From NCBI GenBank assembly GCA_964430565.1, contig CAYSFD010000018.1, positions 184,216 to 248,215 of the forward strand: DNA of 64,000 bases, in the 5' to 3' direction. Made by a program: the position numbers and the translations under genes. This DNA is from VBDM01 sp964430565. GTDB taxonomy: Bacteria > Pseudomonadota > Gammaproteobacteria > Burkholderiales > SG8-39. Under the pieces are notes generated by a model. That model made no database searches, was not told the origin of the DNA, and saw nothing but the letters and a program-made list of their open reading frames with translations. Position 1 is the stretch's first letter; the number at the start of each line of letters is the position of its first letter. Below, in pieces: positions 11,404-19,979 of this stretch.

Positions 11404-14133
11404 TCAGCGCGATTCGGGGCCCGTTCCGTCCAGGACGAGCGTGGCGCGCTTCAAAGTCGCGTCTTCAGGATGGTCGGAGATCTTGAATCCGAGCTTGCCG
11501 CACAAAGCGAGCATCGCCTGGTTGCCGGGGAGCACGTGCCCGACCATCGCCCTGAGTCCGCGCGCGCGTGCCACCTCGATGAGCAGCCCGAGCATGCGAC
11601 GCCCCAGCCCCTTGCATTGCCAGGAGTCGGCGACAACGATGGCGTATTCGCAGGTCTGCCCGTCCGGATTGGTCGCGTAGCGCGCGACGGCTATCTCGGT
11701 TTCGCGTCCGCCCTCGTCGCGCACGGCGACAAAGGCCATCTCGCGGTCGTAGTCGATCTGGGTGAAACGCGCCAGCATCGCCGGTGTGAGCTCGCGCACG
11801 GTATTCATAAAACGGAAGTAACGGCTGTCCTCCGACAGCCCCCGCACGAATTCCTGCTCCATCTGGGCGTCCTCGGGCCGTATCGGGCGCAGCCGGATGG
11901 AAGTCCCGTCGGCAAGCTCCCAGTCCGTCACCAGGTCGGCCGGATAGGGATGGATCGCCAGGTGCGCGTAGCGGCTGCGCATGGGCCGCGGGTCCCTGAC
12001 CACGGCGCGCGCGTCGACCGCGACGGCGCCCGTTTCGTCCACGATCAGCGGATTGATGTCGAGCTCCTCGATACCGGGCAGTTCGCACACCATCTCCGAG
12101 ACGCGCAGCAACACCGATTCCAGCGAGTGCATGTCCACGGAAGGCATGTTCCGGAACGCGCCCAGCAGCCGCGAGATGCGGGTGCCGCGGATCATTTCGG
12201 CGGCGAGGAAAGCGTTGAGCGGCGGCAGCGCCACGGCGCGGTCGCGGTGCACCTCCACCGCAGTGCCCCCCGTGCCGAAAGTGATCGCGGGGCCGAACAC
12301 GGTGTCGCGCATGACGCCGACCATCAGCTCGCGAGCGTTCTTCCGCGCGACCATCGGCTCGACCGTCACGCCGTTGAGTCGCGCTTCGCGCCGCTTGTGC
12401 CCGACCTCGTCCAGCATTTCCCGATACGCGGAGCGCACCGCATCCGCGGCCGCCAGATTGAGCCTGACGCCGCCCACGTCGCTCTTGTGCGTGATGTCCG
12501 GCGAATCGATCTTCAGCACGACCGGAAACCCGAATTCCTGCGCCGCGAGGACGGCCTCCTCCACCGAGCGCGCGAGGATGGTGCGCGCAACCGGGATATG
12601 GAATGCCGCGAGCAGCGCCTTGGATTCCGTCTCGCTGAGCACGCGGCGCCCCTCCGAAAGCGCCGCGTCGATCATCGCTTGAGCCGCGCCCCGGTCCGGT
12701 GGGGCCTGATGCGCGAGCGGTCCGGGAGTCTGCAGGAGCGAGCGCTGGTTGCGGTAAAAAGCAGCGAGATGCGCAAACATCTCCACTGCGGGATCCGGTG
12801 TGCGGAACACCGGGATCGATGCTTCCTGAAGGAGCTTCCGCGCGCCGCCGACGCTCGCTTCGCCCATCCAGCAGGCGATGAGCGGCTTGGATGCGCCATG
12901 CGCCACCTGTGCCACCGTGCGCGCGGTTTCTTCGGCCTCGGTCATGGCCTGCGGCGTGAGGATCGCCAACACGCCGTCCACAGCCTCGTCGGCGAGGCAG
13001 GCCGACACGGCCGCACGGTAGCGTGCGCTGTCGGCGTCGCCGATGAGATCGATCGGGTTGCCGTGCGACCAGTTCGAAGGCAGGGCTCGGCGCAGCGCAT
13101 CCACCGTGGCCGGGGACAGCTCCGCGAGGGCAAGTCCGAGATCCGCGGCGCGATCCGCCGCCATCACGCCCGGACCGCCGCCGTTGGTAATGACGGCGAG
13201 CCGATCTCCCTGTGGCCGAATCCGCGAAGCGAGCGCCTGCGCCGCGGCGACGAGCTGCCCGATGCTGCTCACTCGCACGACCCCGGCGCGTCTGACCGCG
13301 GCGTCGAAAACCTCGTCCGCCCCGACGATGGCGCCCGTATGCGACACGGCGGCCCGGGACCCGGCCGGGTGACGGCCGACTTTCATGACGATGACCGGCT
13401 TCACGCGCGCCGCCGCGCGCAGGCTCGATAGGAACCGCCGCGCATCGCGTATTCCCTCGATGTAGAGAAGGATGTGCTCGGTCTTAGCGTCGTTCGCCAG
13501 AAAATCGATGATCTCGCCGAAATCGATGTCGCCCGAGCTGCCCAGCGACACGACGCTCGAAAAACCGATCCTGTTGGGCACCGCCCAGTCGAGCATCGCG
13601 GCGCACACCGCGCCCGACTGCGAGACCAGGCCGAGCGAGCCGGCAAGAGCCGTGCCGCGCGCAAAAGTCGCGTTCAGCCCGAGTTGCGGCCGCAGTATGC
13701 CGAGGCAATTGGGGCCGATCAGACGCACGCCGTGACGGCGCGCGTTCTCGAGCAGCGCGCGCTCGAGACTCGCGCCCTCGGGTCCCGCTTCGGAGAAACC
13801 CGCGGTGATCACGACTGCCGCGCGCACGCCCGCCCGGCCGCACTCCTCGATCACTCCGGGCACCGTTTGGGCCGGTGTCGCGATGACGGCGAGATCGACC
13901 CGACCGGGGAGTTTGCCGACCGAAGCGTAGCAACGTACGCCGTGCACGCTCGCATACTTGGGATTGACGGCGAGCAGGGTTCCGCGATAGCCCGCGGCGA
14001 GCATGTTCGAAAGCAGCACCGCGCCGACCTTCCCGCTTTTTTCGCTCGCGCCGACGATGGCGACCGAGCCGGGCTCGAACAGCGGGGTAAGGTAATGGCG
14101 GTCCGGGGATTCTTTCGTGATGCCTCTCTTCAT
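11404..14133 (-). CDS. ADP-forming acyl-CoA ligase fused to a GNAT acetyltransferase (Pat-like)
   Basis: 909 residues. Domain order: CoA-binding Rossmann domain (about 15-145), ligase-CoA/flavodoxin-like domains (150-460), ATP-grasp domain (490-715), GNAT domain (745-900). This is the layout of Salmonella/E. coli Pat (PatZ), which regulates acetyl-CoA synthetase by lysine acetylation. The SHTG motif at residues 264-267, which in ADP-forming acetyl-CoA synthetases carries the phosphorylated catalytic histidine, is present. Ligase activity is therefore conceivable as well as acetyltransferase activity. It is convergent with the Acs/ligase operon, whose products are its likely targets. Confidence 0.8.
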   Translation of the reverse strand: MKRGITKESPDRHYLTPLFEPGSVAIVGASEKSGKVGAVLLSNMLAAGYRGTLLAVNPKYASVHGVRCYASVGKLPGRVDLAVIATPAQTVPGVIEECGRAGVRAAVVITAGFSEAGPEGASLERALLENARRHGVRLIGPNCLGILRPQLGLNATFARGTALAGSLGLVSQSGAVCAAMLDWAVPNRIGFSSVVSLGSSGDIDFGEIIDFLANDAKTEHILLYIEGIRDARRFLSSLRAAARVKPVIVMKVGRHPAGSRAAVSHTGAIVGADEVFDAAVRRAGVVRVSSIGQLVAAAQALASRIRPQGDRLAVITNGGGPGVMAADRAADLGLALAELSPATVDALRRALPSNWSHGNPIDLIGDADSARYRAAVSACLADEAVDGVLAILTPQAMTEAEETARTVAQVAHGASKPLIACWMGEASVGGARKLLQEASIPVFRTPDPAVEMFAHLAAFYRNQRSLLQTPGPLAHQAPPDRGAAQAMIDAALSEGRRVLSETESKALLAAFHIPVARTILARSVEEAVLAAQEFGFPVVLKIDSPDITHKSDVGGVRLNLAAADAVRSAYREMLDEVGHKRREARLNGVTVEPMVARKNARELMVGVMRDTVFGPAITFGTGGTAVEVHRDRAVALPPLNAFLAAEMIRGTRISRLLGAFRNMPSVDMHSLESVLLRVSEMVCELPGIEELDINPLIVDETGAVAVDARAVVRDPRPMRSRYAHLAIHPYPADLVTDWELADGTSIRLRPIRPEDAQMEQEFVRGLSEDSRYFRFMNTVRELTPAMLARFTQIDYDREMAFVAVRDEGGRETEIAVARYATNPDGQTCEYAIVVADSWQCKGLGRRMLGLLIEVARARGLRAMVGHVLPGNQAMLALCGKLGFKISDHPEDATLKRATLVLDGTGPESR

Positions 14134-14217
14134 GGAATTGCCTGCTGCGGCGCGACGTCAAGGAGAATCAAGCGGACAAGGAGCGGAGGGATGAAAGGCG
14201 ACCTGGCTCCGCTGCTC

Positions 14218-14276
14218 ATGGGGCGACGCGCACCCTGCTCGACTCGATGACCGTCCCGGTGCTGATGTCGCATTGA
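14218..14276 (+). pseudogene. C-terminal fragment of a universal stress protein
   Basis: The plus strand reads GATRTLLDSMTVPVLMSH then TGA. The intact universal stress protein at 21710-22555 ends GGVTRTILDSMTVPVLMSH. Only the last 18 or so codons survive; upstream sequence is unrelated. A short frame with its own ribosome site (ATG 14191) runs into the fragment in another frame. It is a remnant of a second gene copy. Confidence 0.75.
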
Positions 14277-14429
14277 GTAATGGAGCGGTTTCAGTTCGCG
14301 ACGCGACCGCCTCGCCGCACTGCCGGCTGACCCGGCCGGGCGCAAGGGCCCGGCTTGACCGCCGCCGCGGGCCAGGACTACGTGGACGAATGGAAACGCG
14401 GCGCGCACCGCGCGCGGCATTTCTTGTGC

Positions 14430-14879
14430 TCAGGAAACCTTGATTTCGAGCGACTTGGATTTCGCCTTTTCGGTCTTCGGCAGCGAAAGCGTCAACATCC
14501 CGTCCTTGAATTCCGCCTTGGCCTTGCCGGAATCGACGTTTTCGGGAAGCTCGAAGCTGCGCATGAAGCTGCCATACGAGCGTTCGATGCGGTGATAGCG
14601 CTTGCCCTTCTCCTCTTTTTCCTGTTTGCGCTCGCCCTGCAGCGTCACCGACCCGTCCTCCAGCGTAACCTTGACGTCTTCCTTCTTCACTTCGGGAAGT
14701 TCGGCCTTGATGACGTACTCGCCGTCGCTTTCGCTCACGTCCACCGCCGGCGACCAATCGGCTACGCTCATCCATTCACGTCCCGGAACGAGCCCGCCGG
14801 GCGGACGCGCGAAAACCTGATTCAGCCGCTGGGACATGTCCTGTAGTTCCCTGAACGGATCCCATTTGGTGAGATTCAT
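14430..14879 (-). CDS. Hsp20/alpha-crystallin small heat shock protein
   Basis: 149 residues from ATG 14879, chosen because a perfect GGAGG sits eight bases upstream; a TTG four codons earlier is unlikely. The alpha-crystallin domain covers about residues 40-145 (ADWSPAVDVSESDGEY, the acidic ELPEVKKEDV and the GMLTLSLPK strand). It binds unfolding proteins without ATP. An FNR-type box lies 90 bases upstream with TAGGGT at 14948-14943 at class II spacing, so induction by low oxygen rather than only by heat is likely. Confidence 0.9.
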   Translation of the reverse strand: MNLTKWDPFRELQDMSQRLNQVFARPPGGLVPGREWMSVADWSPAVDVSESDGEYVIKAELPEVKKEDVKVTLEDGSVTLQGERKQEKEEKGKRYHRIERSYGSFMRSFELPENVDSGKAKAEFKDGMLTLSLPKTEKAKSKSLEIKVS

Positions 14880-14969
14880 AGAAGCCTCCAAAGATTGTTA
14901 CAAACCCATCTGCCCACGCATTGGAACCCCAATGCACTTACTACCCTAGCCCTTGCTCCGAAGAATAGT

Positions 14970-14983
14970 TTGACCTGCGTCAA
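14970..14983. promoter_or_regulatory. FNR-type box (TTGACCTGCGTCAA)
   Basis: Perfectly symmetric halves TTGAC/GTCAA. It lies between hsp20 (minus) and the small ORF at 15079 (plus). On the minus side TAGGGT at 14948-14943 is placed as a -10 about 28-33 bases from the box centre, fitting control of hsp20. A weaker TTCTGA is at similar distance on the plus side. Confidence 0.6.
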
Positions 14984-15078
14984 ACTGTGGGCCGGAATAT
15001 GGGTTCTGATGAGAGCTGTGTCGGCAAGCTGCGACCCGGATCCGCAAACGCAGTATCGGCCAAGGCAAGGAGGGGCCC

Positions 15079-15318
15079 ATGACGACGGCAAGGAAGGCGC
15101 CCCCCGCAAGGCGGGGGCGGAGAAAAGAACCTGCGGCCCTGACCGCGCAGCGGCATTCCGGCGCTGCCGGCCGCGCACCCATTGATTTCGAGGAACCGAT
15201 CCCGGAGGGCGAATCCTCGGTGGAGGATCCGCTTCAGGATTGGCCGGAGGTCGAGGTGGAGAAGGATCGATGGCTGCTTGAGCGCAACGGGGAACGGGAC
15301 GAAGCGCCGGATTCCTGA
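15079..15318 (+). CDS. Small acidic hypothetical protein
   Basis: 79 residues with a clear ribosome site (AAGGAGG, six bases before ATG). The N-terminal third is basic (KAPPARRGRRKEP); the rest is acidic and looks disordered (IDFEEPIPEGESSVEDPLQDWPEVEVEKDRW). No known domain recognised. It is divergent from hsp20 and shares the FNR-type box region, suggesting it belongs to the same stress or low-oxygen set. Confidence 0.6.
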   Translation: MTTARKAPPARRGRRKEPAALTAQRHSGAAGRAPIDFEEPIPEGESSVEDPLQDWPEVEVEKDRWLLERNGERDEAPDS

Positions 15319-15346
15319 GCCGCATCGTTGCGGGCTCGCTCTTTTC

Positions 15347-15415
15347 TCACGCGGTGCGCGAAGGGATCCTGTCGCGGAGATAGGCGGCGAGGTCGTTCAA
15401 AGTTACGAGCTTGCC
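15347..15415 (-). pseudogene. C-terminal fragment of an acyl carrier protein gene
   Basis: In one minus-strand frame this stretch reads EHYGKLVTLNDLAAYLRDRI and ends PSRTA-stop, a near copy of the C-terminus of the acyl carrier protein at 8815-9069 (ADYGKLVTLDNLVAYLRAKL). The fragment is overprinted by the last codons of the PRPP synthetase gene in a different frame. That gene therefore seems to have been joined into the tail of an ACP gene and to use a new stop there. Confidence 0.7.
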
Positions 15416-16320
15416 GTAGTGCTCATCCCGGCCAATTCGCGTACTGCCCTGGCCAACAGCGGCGCTGTTCCCTCGACGTGGAGGCGCGGGTCGCGCACCG
15501 CGTCGACGCTGTCCGTGGTCGCGATCTGGCGAGCGACCGCGCAAATCCGCTCGAGCGCCCCGAGCGCCATCACGGCGTGGACGAACACTGCATGAATCTC
15601 GGCGGCGCCGGCCGCGAGCAGCGCCTCGCCCGCGGCGACGATGGTGCCCCCCGTGCTCGCCATGTCGTCGACGACCACGCAGGGACGGCCGCGTACGTCG
15701 CCGAGCACCTGCCGCGCGACTGCCGCATCGTCGCCGGGACGTACTTTCGCCACGACGGCAAGCGGTGCCCCCAATGCCGAAGCGAAGCGTTGCGCACGCT
15801 TGAGGCCTCCCGCATCCGGGGAAACGATGACCGCATCGCGAAGGCCCCAGCGGCGTATCACGGGGAGCATCAACTCGTCGGCTTGCAGATGCACGACCGG
15901 CATCGGGAATGCGCTCTCCAGCGCGGCTGAATGCAGCTCAAAGGCGATCAGCCGATCGATTCCCGCGCCACCCAGTATTTGCGCGGCGAGCCGGGCGGAG
16001 CGCGGCTCCCCCGGACGGTTGCGCACATCCTGGCGGGCGTAGCCGAAATAAGGCACGACCGCAGTGATACGCGACGCGCCGGCGGCGTGCGCGGCGTCGG
16101 CCAGGAGCGCAAGCGTCAGGAGCCGCTCGTTGGTCGGCGTCGAGGTCGGCTGGACGATGTAAAGGTCGGAGTCCCGGACGTCTCCCTCGATGCGGATCCG
16201 TGTTTCGCCGTCGGCGAATGCTGAGATCGATACGCCGGTTTCAGCTGCGCCGGTCAGCTCGGCGATCTCGTGCGCGAGCTTCGGATGCGCGTCCCCCGCG
16301 ATCAAGGCGATTCCCGTCAT
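15403..16320 (-). CDS. prs: Ribose-phosphate pyrophosphokinase (PRPP synthetase)
   Basis: 305 residues. Makes PRPP from ribose 5-phosphate and ATP. Motifs: PYFGYARQD in the ATP loop region, HLQADE, and the PRPP-binding VVVDDMASTGGT (about 215-226). It is shorter and more divergent than housekeeping Prs and probably a second copy. It is the last gene of the minus-strand run phosphoribosyltransferase, hydrolase, prs. The last residues (STTASS) are read from sequence that in another frame is the tail of an acyl carrier protein gene, so its native C-terminus may have been replaced. Confidence 0.8.
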   Translation of the reverse strand: MTGIALIAGDAHPKLAHEIAELTGAAETGVSISAFADGETRIRIEGDVRDSDLYIVQPTSTPTNERLLTLALLADAAHAAGASRITAVVPYFGYARQDVRNRPGEPRSARLAAQILGGAGIDRLIAFELHSAALESAFPMPVVHLQADELMLPVIRRWGLRDAVIVSPDAGGLKRAQRFASALGAPLAVVAKVRPGDDAAVARQVLGDVRGRPCVVVDDMASTGGTIVAAGEALLAAGAAEIHAVFVHAVMALGALERICAVARQIATTDSVDAVRDPRLHVEGTAPLLARAVRELAGMSTTASS

Positions 16321-16346
16321 GGCGCCCTCGAGAACCGCCCCGCGCC

Positions 16347-17033
16347 TCAGGTGGCGAATTCGTCGCGGCTGGCCTCGGGAACCCGGTCCTTCAGATGCCG
16401 GCCGAACCAGTCGGCGGCGAGCCGCACCACTTCATCGAGCGCGCCGTACTCCTCGAAAAGGTGCGTCGCCCCGGGTACGATAGCGAGTTCTTTGACGCAA
16501 TCAAGCTCGGCGCCGGCCTGCTGGTTCAGCCCGATGACCTCGTAATCGTCCCCGCCGACTATCAACAACGTGGGTGCCTTCACCCTGTTCAGCGTGTCCC
16601 CGCCCGCCAAATCCGGCCGGCCTCCGCGCGATACGACGGCGGCGATTATCTCGGGCATCTCCGCGGCGACTCTCAGCGCCGCAGCGGCCCCGGTGCTCGC
16701 GCCGAAAAGACCTACCGGCAGCTTCTCGGTGCGCGGATCGCGCGCAAGAAAACGCACTGCATCCGCAAGCCTCTTGGTCAGCAAATCGATGTCGAAGCGC
16801 GTTTGGTAGTCCCTGTCCTCCTCGTGAGTCAGAAGATCGATCAGCAGGGTACCGACTCGCGCCGCCCGCAACCGAACGGCGACGAAAGTGTTGCGCGGCG
16901 AGTGTCGGCTCGACCCGCTGCCGTGCGCGAAAAGAACCACGCCGATGGGCGAATCAGGCAGCTCCAGCATCCCGTCGAGCCTGACGTGCCCCGACGCGAC
17001 GGCAACCTGTCCGTCATGGTGAACTGATTTCAT
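16347..17033 (-). CDS. Alpha/beta hydrolase, dienelactone hydrolase-like
   Basis: 228 residues from ATG 17033, which overlaps the stop of the phosphoribosyltransferase (ATGA). The fold pattern includes FAHGSGSSRHSPRN after strand 3, the nucleophile elbow GLFGASTGAAAA (serine nucleophile), a late aspartate in VGGDDYEV and a histidine in GATHLFEE. In several bacteria this hydrolase is fused to or co-encoded with the same phosphoribosyltransferase family. Substrate unknown. Confidence 0.8.
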   Translation of the reverse strand: MKSVHHDGQVAVASGHVRLDGMLELPDSPIGVVLFAHGSGSSRHSPRNTFVAVRLRAARVGTLLIDLLTHEEDRDYQTRFDIDLLTKRLADAVRFLARDPRTEKLPVGLFGASTGAAAALRVAAEMPEIIAAVVSRGGRPDLAGGDTLNRVKAPTLLIVGGDDYEVIGLNQQAGAELDCVKELAIVPGATHLFEEYGALDEVVRLAADWFGRHLKDRVPEASRDEFAT

Positions 17034-17683
17034 GTCTTCGCTCTTTCGGGCTCCCGCTGGGCCGCACCGAGCAGTGCCGCCACCTCCTCGTCCTCGACCT
17101 GCGGAAAGTGATCGTAGAATTGACCGACGGCGAAGAAATCGAACGGGGTTTCCAGACATACGACCTGGTCCGCGTAGGGCAAAACCTTTGCGAGGCTGTC
17201 CTCGGCGGCCACCGGAACTGCGCACACCAGTTTTGCCGGCTTCTTCGCCCGCACCGCGTGCAGCGCCGCGATCATGGTGGCGCCGGTGGCGAGGCCGTCG
17301 TCGACGACGATGGCAATGCGTCCTGCCGGATCGATCGGGGGCCGCGTGGGCGAGTATTGTGAGCGGCGCTTGCGCAAGGTTTCCATCTGCGCCGCCTTTT
17401 CCCGCTCGAGGTACGCCGCCGTGGCACCGGCGCCGGCCGCATGGTCCGCGACATACGCCCATCCGCTTTCGTCGATCGCACCGACCGCGAACTCGGCGCT
17501 GTCCGGTGAGCGCAGTTTCTTGACCAATACCACGTCGAGCTCGCCTCCGAGCGCCTCCGCAAGCACCTTGCCCATCGGCACCGCGCCGCGCGGAATCGCG
17601 AGCACGAGCGGGTTCTTGCCCCCGTATGCGGCGAGCGCTTTCGCAAGTCGCCTCGCCGCGTCGATCCGATCGTGAAATTTCAT
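17030..17683 (-). CDS. Phosphoribosyltransferase-family protein
   Basis: 217 residues, first gene of a three-gene run with hydrolase and PRPP synthetase. The PRPP-binding loop is IVVDDGLATGAT (about 125-136), with an acidic pair and small residues as expected. The acceptor base is not recognisable. The C-terminal segment VGQFYDHFPQV is a family signature and occurs a second time as a fragment at 2357-2494. The FNR-type box 53 bases upstream is ideally placed with a TAGACT -10 at 17714-17709. Confidence 0.8.
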   Translation of the reverse strand: MKFHDRIDAARRLAKALAAYGGKNPLVLAIPRGAVPMGKVLAEALGGELDVVLVKKLRSPDSAEFAVGAIDESGWAYVADHAAGAGATAAYLEREKAAQMETLRKRRSQYSPTRPPIDPAGRIAIVVDDGLATGATMIAALHAVRAKKPAKLVCAVPVAAEDSLAKVLPYADQVVCLETPFDFFAVGQFYDHFPQVEDEEVAALLGAAQREPERAKT

Positions 17684-17735
17684 GAGGTCCCCGCTTGTTC
17701 CTTCTTAAAGTCTAGTGCGGCCACGGCGTTCGGTG

Positions 17736-17749
17736 TTGATCTGAATCAA
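17736..17749. promoter_or_regulatory. FNR-type box, perfect consensus (TTGATCTGAATCAA)
   Basis: Perfect TTGAT-N4-ATCAA between two divergent operons. Toward the minus strand, TAGACT (17714-17709) would place a start site about 41 bases from the box centre, the classical class II position. Toward nicotinate phosphoribosyltransferase (ATG 17789) the gap is short and TTATAG at 17777-17782 would give an almost leaderless transcript. Confidence 0.7.
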
Positions 17750-17788
17750 AACCATCGGTTTTCATTGATGGTTTGCTTATAGATAATC

Positions 17789-19165
17789 ATGAGCCACGTT
17801 CCGAGCGATCCGGGCGCCAGCGCCCTGCTCACGGACTTCTACCAGCTGACGATGCTGAAGTCCTATTTCGAGCGTGGCATGACGGAGGTTGCGGCATTCG
17901 AGTTCTTCGTGCGCAAGCTGCCCGCGACGCGCAATTTCCTCATCGCGGCCGGACTCGAGCAGGCGATCGAGTTTCTCCAGAATCTCCGCTTTTCCGAAGA
18001 CGAGCTGGACTGGCTCTCGCGCCGCCCGGGCTTCGCCCGGGAATTCGTCGACTGGCTCGCGCAACTTCGATTCACAGGCGACATCGACGCCATGCCCGAA
18101 GGCACCGCGTTTTTTTCGGACGAGCCGATCCTGCGCGTATCCGCGCCGCTGCCCCAGGCGCAGCTTGTCGAGACGCGCCTCGTTGCGCTGCTGCACTTCG
18201 AATCGCTGATTGCCTCCAAGGCAGCGCGCTGCGTACTCTCGGCGCCCGGCAAGTTGCTGGTCGATTTCGGATTGCGGCGTGCGCACGGCGCCGAGGCCGG
18301 ATTGCTCGCCGCGCGCGCGTCCTACGTCGGCGGCTTTTCCGGCACGGCGACCGTGCTCGCCGGCAAGCGCTTCGGCATCCCGCTCTACGGGACGATGGCG
18401 CATTCGTTCATCCAGGCGCACGACAGCGAGAGCGCGGCTTTCCTCGATTTTGCCCGCGGGCATCCGGCCAACACGACGCTGCTCATCGATACCTACGATA
18501 CGGAGGCGGGAGCGCAAAGAGTCGTCGCGCTCGCGCCGCGGCTACGCGCCGAAGGCATCCTGGTGAAAGCGGTGAGGCTCGATTCCGGCGACCTCGGCGA
18601 GCACGCGCGCAAGGTCCGCCGCATCCTCGATGAGGGCGGATGCCGCGAGGTGGAAATATTCGCGAGCGGCGGGCTGGACGAGTACGAGCTCGCGCGGATC
18701 GCCGCTGCGCCAATCGACGGCTTCGGCGTGGGGACGAACCTCGTGACCTCTTTCGATGCCCCGGGGCTCGATTGCGCATACAAGCTGCAGGAGTACGCCG
18801 GCCGCCCGCGACGCAAGCGCTCCGAAGGCAAGGCGACCTGGCCCGGTCGCAAGCAGGTTTACCGCGTTGCCGGAGCGGACGGAAGGTTCGAGCACGACAT
18901 CCTCGCAACCGCGAGCGAGCGACAGCCCGGGAACCGGCTCCTCAAGCCCGTGATGCGGGGCGGCTCGCGCGTCGCCCAAGCCCCGGAACTCGAGGCAGTC
19001 AAGAGCCATGCGCTTTCGCAGCTCGCGCTGCTTCCCGAGCGCCTGCGAAGTCTGGCGCCTGCGGAGCCCGCCTATCGCGTCGAGGTGACTCCCGCGTTGA
19101 AGTCACTTGCCGACGAGGTGGACCGCCGCCAGCGCGAGCTGGTCGACGCTGAGCCGGCGCCCTGA
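17789..19165 (+). CDS. pncB: Nicotinate phosphoribosyltransferase
   Basis: 458 residues. Converts nicotinate and PRPP to nicotinate mononucleotide, the entry step of NAD salvage. The N-terminus LLTDFYQLTMLKSYF is the family signature. GTMAHSFIQAHDSE carries the conserved histidine region, and RLDSGDLGEHARKVRRIL with GFGVGTNLVTSFD are the phosphate-binding parts. Length is normal. There is almost no Shine-Dalgarno sequence before the ATG. It is divergent from PRPP synthetase and phosphoribosyltransferase genes, so supply and use of PRPP are encoded side by side. Confidence 0.9.
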   Translation: MSHVPSDPGASALLTDFYQLTMLKSYFERGMTEVAAFEFFVRKLPATRNFLIAAGLEQAIEFLQNLRFSEDELDWLSRRPGFAREFVDWLAQLRFTGDIDAMPEGTAFFSDEPILRVSAPLPQAQLVETRLVALLHFESLIASKAARCVLSAPGKLLVDFGLRRAHGAEAGLLAARASYVGGFSGTATVLAGKRFGIPLYGTMAHSFIQAHDSESAAFLDFARGHPANTTLLIDTYDTEAGAQRVVALAPRLRAEGILVKAVRLDSGDLGEHARKVRRILDEGGCREVEIFASGGLDEYELARIAAAPIDGFGVGTNLVTSFDAPGLDCAYKLQEYAGRPRRKRSEGKATWPGRKQVYRVAGADGRFEHDILATASERQPGNRLLKPVMRGGSRVAQAPELEAVKSHALSQLALLPERLRSLAPAEPAYRVEVTPALKSLADEVDRRQRELVDAEPAP

Positions 19166-19232
19166 ACCACCGGAAAATTCCGGCCGGCGGCGGTTCCAGG
19201 GTGAACAGCGTCTTGAGTGTTGTTCCACGCGC

Positions 19233-19246
19233 TTGATCTAAGTCAA
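19233..19246. promoter_or_regulatory. FNR-type box (TTGATCTAAGTCAA)
   Basis: TTGAT-N4-GTCAA, 56 bases before the ATG at 19302. TACCCT at 19268-19273 fits a -10 giving a start about 40 bases from the box centre. Likely drives the helical protein gene and the UbiB-type kinase. Confidence 0.6.
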
Positions 19247-19301
19247 CGGGACGGAACGGCTCCCGCCTACCCTTTAACAACGATTCCCGAATGGAGCTCT
19301 C

Positions 19302-19979
19302 ATGAAGGCGAACAGGAGAAAGGCAACAAGCAAGGTCAAGAGCAGAAGGAAGACGCGGGATGAAGTCAGGCGGGCGGTCGAAGCGGGCGGGGACATCCAC
19401 GAGACCGTGCGCAATATCACTCTCCGAGCGCTCACCCGGGGCGAGCTCGACCAGGATTCGGTCCGCAAGGTGGCGGGCGAGGTGATGAAGGGAGTACAGG
19501 CCGCGGCGGCGACCTACGGGACCGGGGCCAAGAATGCCGCGGAGAAAGCGGTCGCCGGTCTGGACGACGCGCTTGCTCATGCGGCGCAGGCGCTCAAGTT
19601 GTCAGTTGAGGAAGCAGCCGGGCGTGCGGAGAAGTTCTCGCGCGACGACCTGGCGAAGGCGCGCAGAAACCTGAGGAATCTCGAGAAACTGTTCCTCGAC
19701 ACGCTCCGCGAGACATCCAAGGCCAGTCGGGGGGTCGTTTCCTCCATCCTGGGCGACCTCCTGCGGCACGCACGGGCGAGCGGCACCGCGGTGGGACGGG
19801 AGCTCGGGGAAGATGTCGGCGGCCTCAGCGGCCGCATGGCGCAGGCCGGGCGTGCACAGTTCCAAGCGGGTGTGAATGCGACGATTTCCTCCGGCGTCAT
19901 GATGGCCCGCATTGCCTCGGGCGTGCTTGCCGGCATCGCCGACAGCCTCGCCGGAAAATCGAAGGGAAGATCCGGCTGA
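19302..19979 (+). CDS. Helical phasin-like hypothetical protein
   Basis: 225 residues. A very basic N-terminus (KANRRKATSKVKSRRKTRDEV) is followed by long amphipathic Ala-rich helices and a hydrophobic C-terminal stretch (GVMMARIASGVLAGIADSLAG). It resembles DUF6781 proteins and, loosely, phasins; no catalytic motif. Its last base overlaps the first base of the UbiB-like ATG, so the pair is coupled. A role at membranes or polymer granules is possible but unproven. Confidence 0.6.
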   Translation: MKANRRKATSKVKSRRKTRDEVRRAVEAGGDIHETVRNITLRALTRGELDQDSVRKVAGEVMKGVQAAAATYGTGAKNAAEKAVAGLDDALAHAAQALKLSVEEAAGRAEKFSRDDLAKARRNLRNLEKLFLDTLRETSKASRGVVSSILGDLLRHARASGTAVGRELGEDVGGLSGRMAQAGRAQFQAGVNATISSGVMMARIASGVLAGIADSLAGKSKGRSG

